Below are positions 60,418-64,000 of a stretch of DNA of 64,000 bases, in pieces. The notes under the pieces are model-generated. The model was not told the DNA's origin, made no database searches, and saw nothing but the letters and a program-made list of their open reading frames with translations. Source of the stretch: Streptomyces xylophagus. GTDB taxonomy: Bacteria; Actinomycetota; Actinomycetes; Streptomycetales; Streptomycetaceae. Each line of letters starts with the position of its first letter. Positions within the stretch are counted from its first letter, which is position 1. Location: contig NZ_JNWO01000009.1 in NCBI RefSeq assembly GCF_000716435.1, positions 1 through 64,000 of the forward strand. Direction: 5' to 3'. Position numbers and translations under genes: made by a program.

Positions 60418-62181
60418 ATGTCCCATTCATCCGATTCGTCGCAAGTCCCCTTCGCTCCCCACCCGGTGACCGCCGCCGAGGTCATCCCCGGTGACCTGAT
60501 CGCCCTGGCCCCGGGCGACGCCGAACGCGACTGCTGGTACGTCGTGACCCACACGCTCCCCGAGACGCCCGAGACGATCCGGGTCACCCTGCGGCCGCCG
60601 CTCGGCGGCACGGACCACGACGAGGTGCTCGGCCGGGACCGCCGGGTGACCAGCGCGTGCCGCCGCCTGGACGCCGGGGCGGTGCCGCGACTCGTCTCCG
60701 ACGACCTCGCCGGCGCCGAGTTCCGGGAGGGCGACCGGGTGACCTCGCTGCGGGTGGTCGATCCGGGGGCGGCCGAGGTGTCGTACGAACGGCGTTGGGG
60801 TGTGTGGCACCGGGACCTCGACGGGGCGACGGAGGACGTCGCGACCGATGCCGAGGTGCGGCACTGGGGTGGCGCGGAGTTCGTCGTACGGCATCATCCG
60901 CGGCCGGAGCGGGAGGTGGCCGCGCACGGGCCGCGGCGGGTCGTGGTCACCGGGCTCGGGGCCGTGACGCCGCTCGGGGTCGGGGTCGGGGAGCTGTGGC
61001 AGGGGCTGTTGGACGGGCGGCACGGGATTCGGGAGCTGGACGGCGAGGAGTTCGCGGAGCTGCCCGTACGGCTGGCCGGGACCGTGCCCGTCGATCCGGC
61101 GGAGCTGCTGCCGAGGGCGGCGGCGCGGCGGATGAACCGGGCCGCGCAGTTCGCCGTTCTCGCCGCGCGGGAGGCGTGGGGTGACGCCGGGTTCGTGGCG
61201 GGCGGCACGCGGGAGAGCGGGCTCGATCCCGAACGGGTCGGTGTCAGCCTCGGCGCGATCCTCGGGGACGCGTCCGTGCTCGTCGGCGGCGACCGCAAGC
61301 TCCGGGACAAGGGACCCCGTGCCGTCTCACCGCTCACCACCCCCATGACCGTGCCCTCGCAGGCCGCGTCCCAGGTCTCCCTCGATCTGCACATCACCGG
61401 CGAGGCCCGCACGGTCACCGCGGCCTGCGCCTCCGGCACCGAGGCGATCGGCGCGGCCATCGACCGCATACGGTACGGCCGCGTCGACATCGCCCTCGCG
61501 GGCGGGGCCGAGGCGGTCGTCACGCCGGCGATCATGGCGTCGTTCGCCGCGATGCGGGCGTTGTCCACGCGGGGGTTGGCGGACGGTTCGTCCCCGTCGC
61601 AGCCGTTCGGGAAGGGCCGGGACGGATTCGTGAACGGGGAGGGCGCCGGGGTGCTCGTCCTGGAGGCCGAGGAACACGCACGCGCGCGTGGAGCGCGGAT
61701 CTACTGCGAGGCCGCCGGGTGGGGGCTGTCCGCCGACGCGCACCACATGGCGGCGCCGGATCCGTCGGGTGCCGGGGTCGCGCTCGCAGTACGGCGGGCG
61801 GTGCGGGACGCGGGCGGGCATGTCGTGGACGTCGTCCATGTGAATGCGCATGCCACGGCGACAGTGGAAGGTGATCTCGCCGAAGCCGGCGCGCTGCGGG
61901 CCGTGTTCGGGCGACGGGACGTTCCCGTCACCGCGCTCAAGGGGCACCTCGGGCATCTGCAGGGCGCGGCGGGCGGGGTCGAGGCCGTGGCCACGGTGCT
62001 CACGCTGCATCACGGGGTGGTGCCGCCGACCGTGGGCGCGGAGGAGTTGGACGAGGCGATCGGGCTCGATGTGGTGACGGGGGTGGCGCGGGAGTTGCCC
62101 GGGGGCGGGGATCTCGCGTTGAGCAACTCGTTCGGGTTCGGGGGGCACAACGCGGTGCTGGCGCTGCGGCGGGTGGGGTAG
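60418..62181 (+). CDS. Beta-ketoacyl synthase with extra N-terminal region
   Basis: 587 residues. Residues 172-587 are a KAS II type ketosynthase: RRVVVTGLGAVTPLGVG, active Cys337 in TAACASGTEA, His478 in HVNAHATAT and His513 in GHLGHLQGAAG, closing GFGGHNAVLAL. The first 165 residues form a separate beta-rich domain (AEVIPGDLIALAPGDAERDC; VSYERRWGVWHRDLDG) with no similarity to ketosynthases, a fusion I have not seen described. No ACP, ketoreductase or other fatty-acid gene is adjacent, so the substrate is unclear. 60079-60417 upstream holds no gene. Confidence 0.88.
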   Translation: MSHSSDSSQVPFAPHPVTAAEVIPGDLIALAPGDAERDCWYVVTHTLPETPETIRVTLRPPLGGTDHDEVLGRDRRVTSACRRLDAGAVPRLVSDDLAGAEFREGDRVTSLRVVDPGAAEVSYERRWGVWHRDLDGATEDVATDAEVRHWGGAEFVVRHHPRPEREVAAHGPRRVVVTGLGAVTPLGVGVGELWQGLLDGRHGIRELDGEEFAELPVRLAGTVPVDPAELLPRAAARRMNRAAQFAVLAAREAWGDAGFVAGGTRESGLDPERVGVSLGAILGDASVLVGGDRKLRDKGPRAVSPLTTPMTVPSQAASQVSLDLHITGEARTVTAACASGTEAIGAAIDRIRYGRVDIALAGGAEAVVTPAIMASFAAMRALSTRGLADGSSPSQPFGKGRDGFVNGEGAGVLVLEAEEHARARGARIYCEAAGWGLSADAHHMAAPDPSGAGVALAVRRAVRDAGGHVVDVVHVNAHATATVEGDLAEAGALRAVFGRRDVPVTALKGHLGHLQGAAGGVEAVATVLTLHHGVVPPTVGAEELDEAIGLDVVTGVARELPGGGDLALSNSFGFGGHNAVLALRRVG

Positions 62182-62235
62182 CGCTGCGCGGGGACTGACG
62201 AGGGGGCGCGAGAGGGTCGGCGAGGGGGCTGCGGC

Positions 62236-63282
62236 TCAGGCTGTTCGTTTGCGGGGAGTCGCCTTCTTTGCCGGGGTCTTCTTCGCCACCGTCTTCTTCG
62301 TGCTCTGCGTCGACTTCTTCGCCGATGCCGAGGCTGCGGCCTTCTTCGTGGTGGCCGCCTTCTTCGTCGCCTTGGACGTCGACTTCCTGCCCGTGGCCTG
62401 CTTGGGGGTCGCTCGGGAGGAGCCCGAGGAGATCGGCCTGACCTCGGCCTTCGCCGCCGCATCCGCACGACCCGCCTGCTCACGACCCGGTTCCTCGCCG
62501 CGCGACTCCTTCGCCTCGCGGACGCTCTTCTCCAGGGCCGCCATCAGGTCGAGGACCTTGCCGCCGGGGGCCGGGGCCGGGGAGGTCGCGGGCTGTTCGC
62601 CGGAGGCCTTCGCGGTGATCATCTCCTCGACCGCCTCGCGGTAGTCGTCGTGGAGGTCCGCGAGGTCGACCTCGCCGAGGGTGTCCATCAGGGCGTCCGC
62701 GAGGTCGAGTTCCTTGTCGCGGACGGTGACCGTCGTGTCGGGGGCGACGCCCTCGGGGGCGCGGATCTCGTCCGGCCAGAGCAAGCCGTGCATGGCGATC
62801 ACGTCGTCGACCACGCGCAGCATGCCCAGGCGTTCCCGGCCGCGCAGCGCGTACTTCGCGATGGCCACCTTCTGGCTCCGCTTCAGCGCCTCGCGCAGCA
62901 GGGTGTACGGCTTGGCCGCGGGGACGCCGTTCGCGGAGAGGTAGTACGCGGCGTCCATCTGGAGCGGGTCGATCCGGTCGGCCGGCACGAACGCCACGAT
63001 CTCGATCGTCTTCGCCGTCGGGATCGGCAGCTGGGCCAGGTCCTCGTCCGTGATCGGGATCATCGTGCCGTCCGCGTCCTCGTACGCCTTGCCGATCTCG
63101 GACTGGGTGACCTCTCGGTCCTCCAGTTCGCAGACCTTGCGGTAGCGGATGCGGCCGCCGTCCTCGGTGTGGATCTGGCGGAAGGAGACGGAGTGGCTCT
63201 CGGTCGCGTTCACCAGCTTGATCGGGATGCTGACCAGGCCGAAGGAGATGGCGCCGTTCCATATGGATCGCACCTGCGGCAC
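62236..63282 (-). CDS. ku: Ku DNA-end-binding protein
   Basis: 348 residues. The bacterial Ku core (1-250) is clear: VRSIWNGAISFGLVSIPIKL, GRIRYRKVCELEDREVTQSE, IPTAKTIEIVAFVPADRIDP, KPYTLLREALKRSQKVAIAK. The last 90 residues are Lys/Ala/Thr-rich, as in actinobacterial Ku proteins, where the tail binds DNA. Ku homodimers thread onto broken ends and recruit LigD. GTG 63282 has GGAAGGCGG upstream. It is divergent from the polymerase gene next door with a short shared promoter. Confidence 0.95.
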   Translation of the reverse strand: MPQVRSIWNGAISFGLVSIPIKLVNATESHSVSFRQIHTEDGGRIRYRKVCELEDREVTQSEIGKAYEDADGTMIPITDEDLAQLPIPTAKTIEIVAFVPADRIDPLQMDAAYYLSANGVPAAKPYTLLREALKRSQKVAIAKYALRGRERLGMLRVVDDVIAMHGLLWPDEIRAPEGVAPDTTVTVRDKELDLADALMDTLGEVDLADLHDDYREAVEEMITAKASGEQPATSPAPAPGGKVLDLMAALEKSVREAKESRGEEPGREQAGRADAAAKAEVRPISSGSSRATPKQATGRKSTSKATKKAATTKKAAASASAKKSTQSTKKTVAKKTPAKKATPRKRTA

Positions 63283-63349
63283 CCGCCTTCCAGTTGTCGA
63301 CCGGTTTGTTTTTAGACCGGTTTATTACGTTTCGTGGGATTCTCATCGT

Positions 63350-64000
63350 ATGACGCCGATCACGGAGGTGGAGGGGCGAAGGCTCGCGCTCAGCAACCTG
63401 GACAAGGTGCTGTACCCGGCGACCGGCTTCACCAAGGGCGAGGTCCTGCACTACTACGCCACGACCGCCGAGGTCCTGCTGCCCCATCTGCGCGACCGGC
63501 CGCTGTCCTTCCTGCGCTATCCGGACGGGCCGGACGGTCAGGTCTTCTTCGCGAAGAACGTGCCACCGGGTACGCCCGACTGGGTCACCACCGCCGAGGT
63601 GCCCCGGTCGGAAGGACCGGCCCGGATGGTGCTGGTGCAGGATCTGGCGTCCCTGATGTGGGCGGCGAACCTCGTCACCGAGTTCCACACGCCGCAGTGG
63701 GTGATCGGGGCGCCGGGCCTCGCCGACCGGCTCGTCCTCGACCTCGATCCGGGGGTGCCGGCGACGGTCGTCGAGTGCTGCGAGGTCGCGGTGTGGCTGC
63801 GGGAGCGGCTCGCCGCCGACGGGATCTCGGCGTACGTCAAGACGTCCGGGGCGAAGGGGTTGCATCTGCTGGCGGGGGTGGAGCCGGTGCCTTCGGAGCG
63901 GGCCGTCGAGTACGCGAAGTCACTGGCCGTGGAGGCGGAGAAAGCCATGCCGCGGCTCGTCGTGCATCGGATGACGCGGAGTCTGCGGCCGGGGAAGGTG
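63350..64000 (+). CDS. LigD-type DNA polymerase (primase-polymerase) domain, partial
   Basis: 217 codons before the window ends; no stop is reached. Sequence of the NHEJ polymerase: GRRLALSNLDKVLYPATGFT, LHYYATTAEVLLPHLRDRPL, VLVQDLASLMWAANLVTEFH, RLVLDLDPGVPATVVECCEV (catalytic Asp pair) and AYVKTSGAKGLHLLAGVEP. It fills and trims gaps during end joining together with Ku and a ligase. ATG 63350. In Streptomyces this domain can be encoded apart from the ligase. The upstream spacer has the direct repeat GACCGGTTT (63299-63307, 63315-63323). Confidence 0.92.
   Translation, partial: MTPITEVEGRRLALSNLDKVLYPATGFTKGEVLHYYATTAEVLLPHLRDRPLSFLRYPDGPDGQVFFAKNVPPGTPDWVTTAEVPRSEGPARMVLVQDLASLMWAANLVTEFHTPQWVIGAPGLADRLVLDLDPGVPATVVECCEVAVWLRERLAADGISAYVKTSGAKGLHLLAGVEPVPSERAVEYAKSLAVEAEKAMPRLVVHRMTRSLRPGKV

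Overview
The window is high-GC actinobacterial DNA and almost certainly comes from a Streptomyces chromosome. Support comes from codon use, frequent GTG starts, a rep-xis-int/TraB-type integrative element, a GH18 chitinase behind a DasR-like operator, and Ku next to a LigD-type polymerase. The first 47 bases are not genomic. They are an Illumina Nextera i7 index primer plus transposase adapter left at the contig end.

Layout. (1) 0.2-0.95 kb: a single-domain response regulator and an intact tRNA-Arg(CCG). (2) 0.91-31.17 kb: an actinomycete integrative and conjugative element (AICE) of about 30.2 kb, bounded by identical 42-base repeats of the tRNA 3' part. Its tRNA-proximal end carries int, xis, a HUH rolling-circle Rep, small Spd/hypothetical genes, an FtsK/TraB translocase and a GntR repressor with paired operators. 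The rest is cargo rich in defence-like genes: a two-gene operon whose histidine kinase carries RNase III-like and dsRNA-binding domains with a receiver-HEPN-like partner; two STAND NTPase (NB-ARC/TPR) genes each with a small partner sharing a short motif; SUKH; AIPR; and DUF6082/DUF6083 genes. Repeated 115-150 bp blocks separate the cargo modules. (3) 31.17-42.5 kb: an older decayed element (frameshifted integrase, xis, stop-interrupted RepA-like ATPase, broken HNH gene, PadR plus sigma-like gene, PIN gene, IS1380 transposase, IS5 fragment), closed by a diverged third att copy at 42.46 kb. (4) 42.5-44.7 kb: a remnant of a third element with the C-terminus of an integrase close to that of the first element. 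(5) 44.7-64 kb: chromosome-like genes: glycosyltransferase; an MmyB-type regulator divergent from an SDR/hydrolase/aldo-keto reductase cluster; a chitinase and GH16 hydrolase operon; an acyltransferase; a secreted nuclease; a ketosynthase with an extra N-terminal region; and the divergent Ku / LigD-type polymerase pair, the latter cut by the window end.

How the parts fit. Rep, Xis and Int are translationally coupled and probably controlled, with the transfer genes, by the GntR repressor at two palindromes. The cargo looks like a defence island assembled by serial insertion at one tRNA gene. The strongest candidate for an undescribed system is the 10.28-14.49 kb operon. Its kinase has two catalytically dead RNase III-like modules and two dsRNA-binding-like modules ahead of a histidine-kinase core, and its receiver partner carries an R-x4-H HEPN-like motif. 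This suggests a two-component circuit that senses (ds)RNA, perhaps during phage infection, and fires a putative RNase effector. That function is inference; the domain reading is from the sequence.
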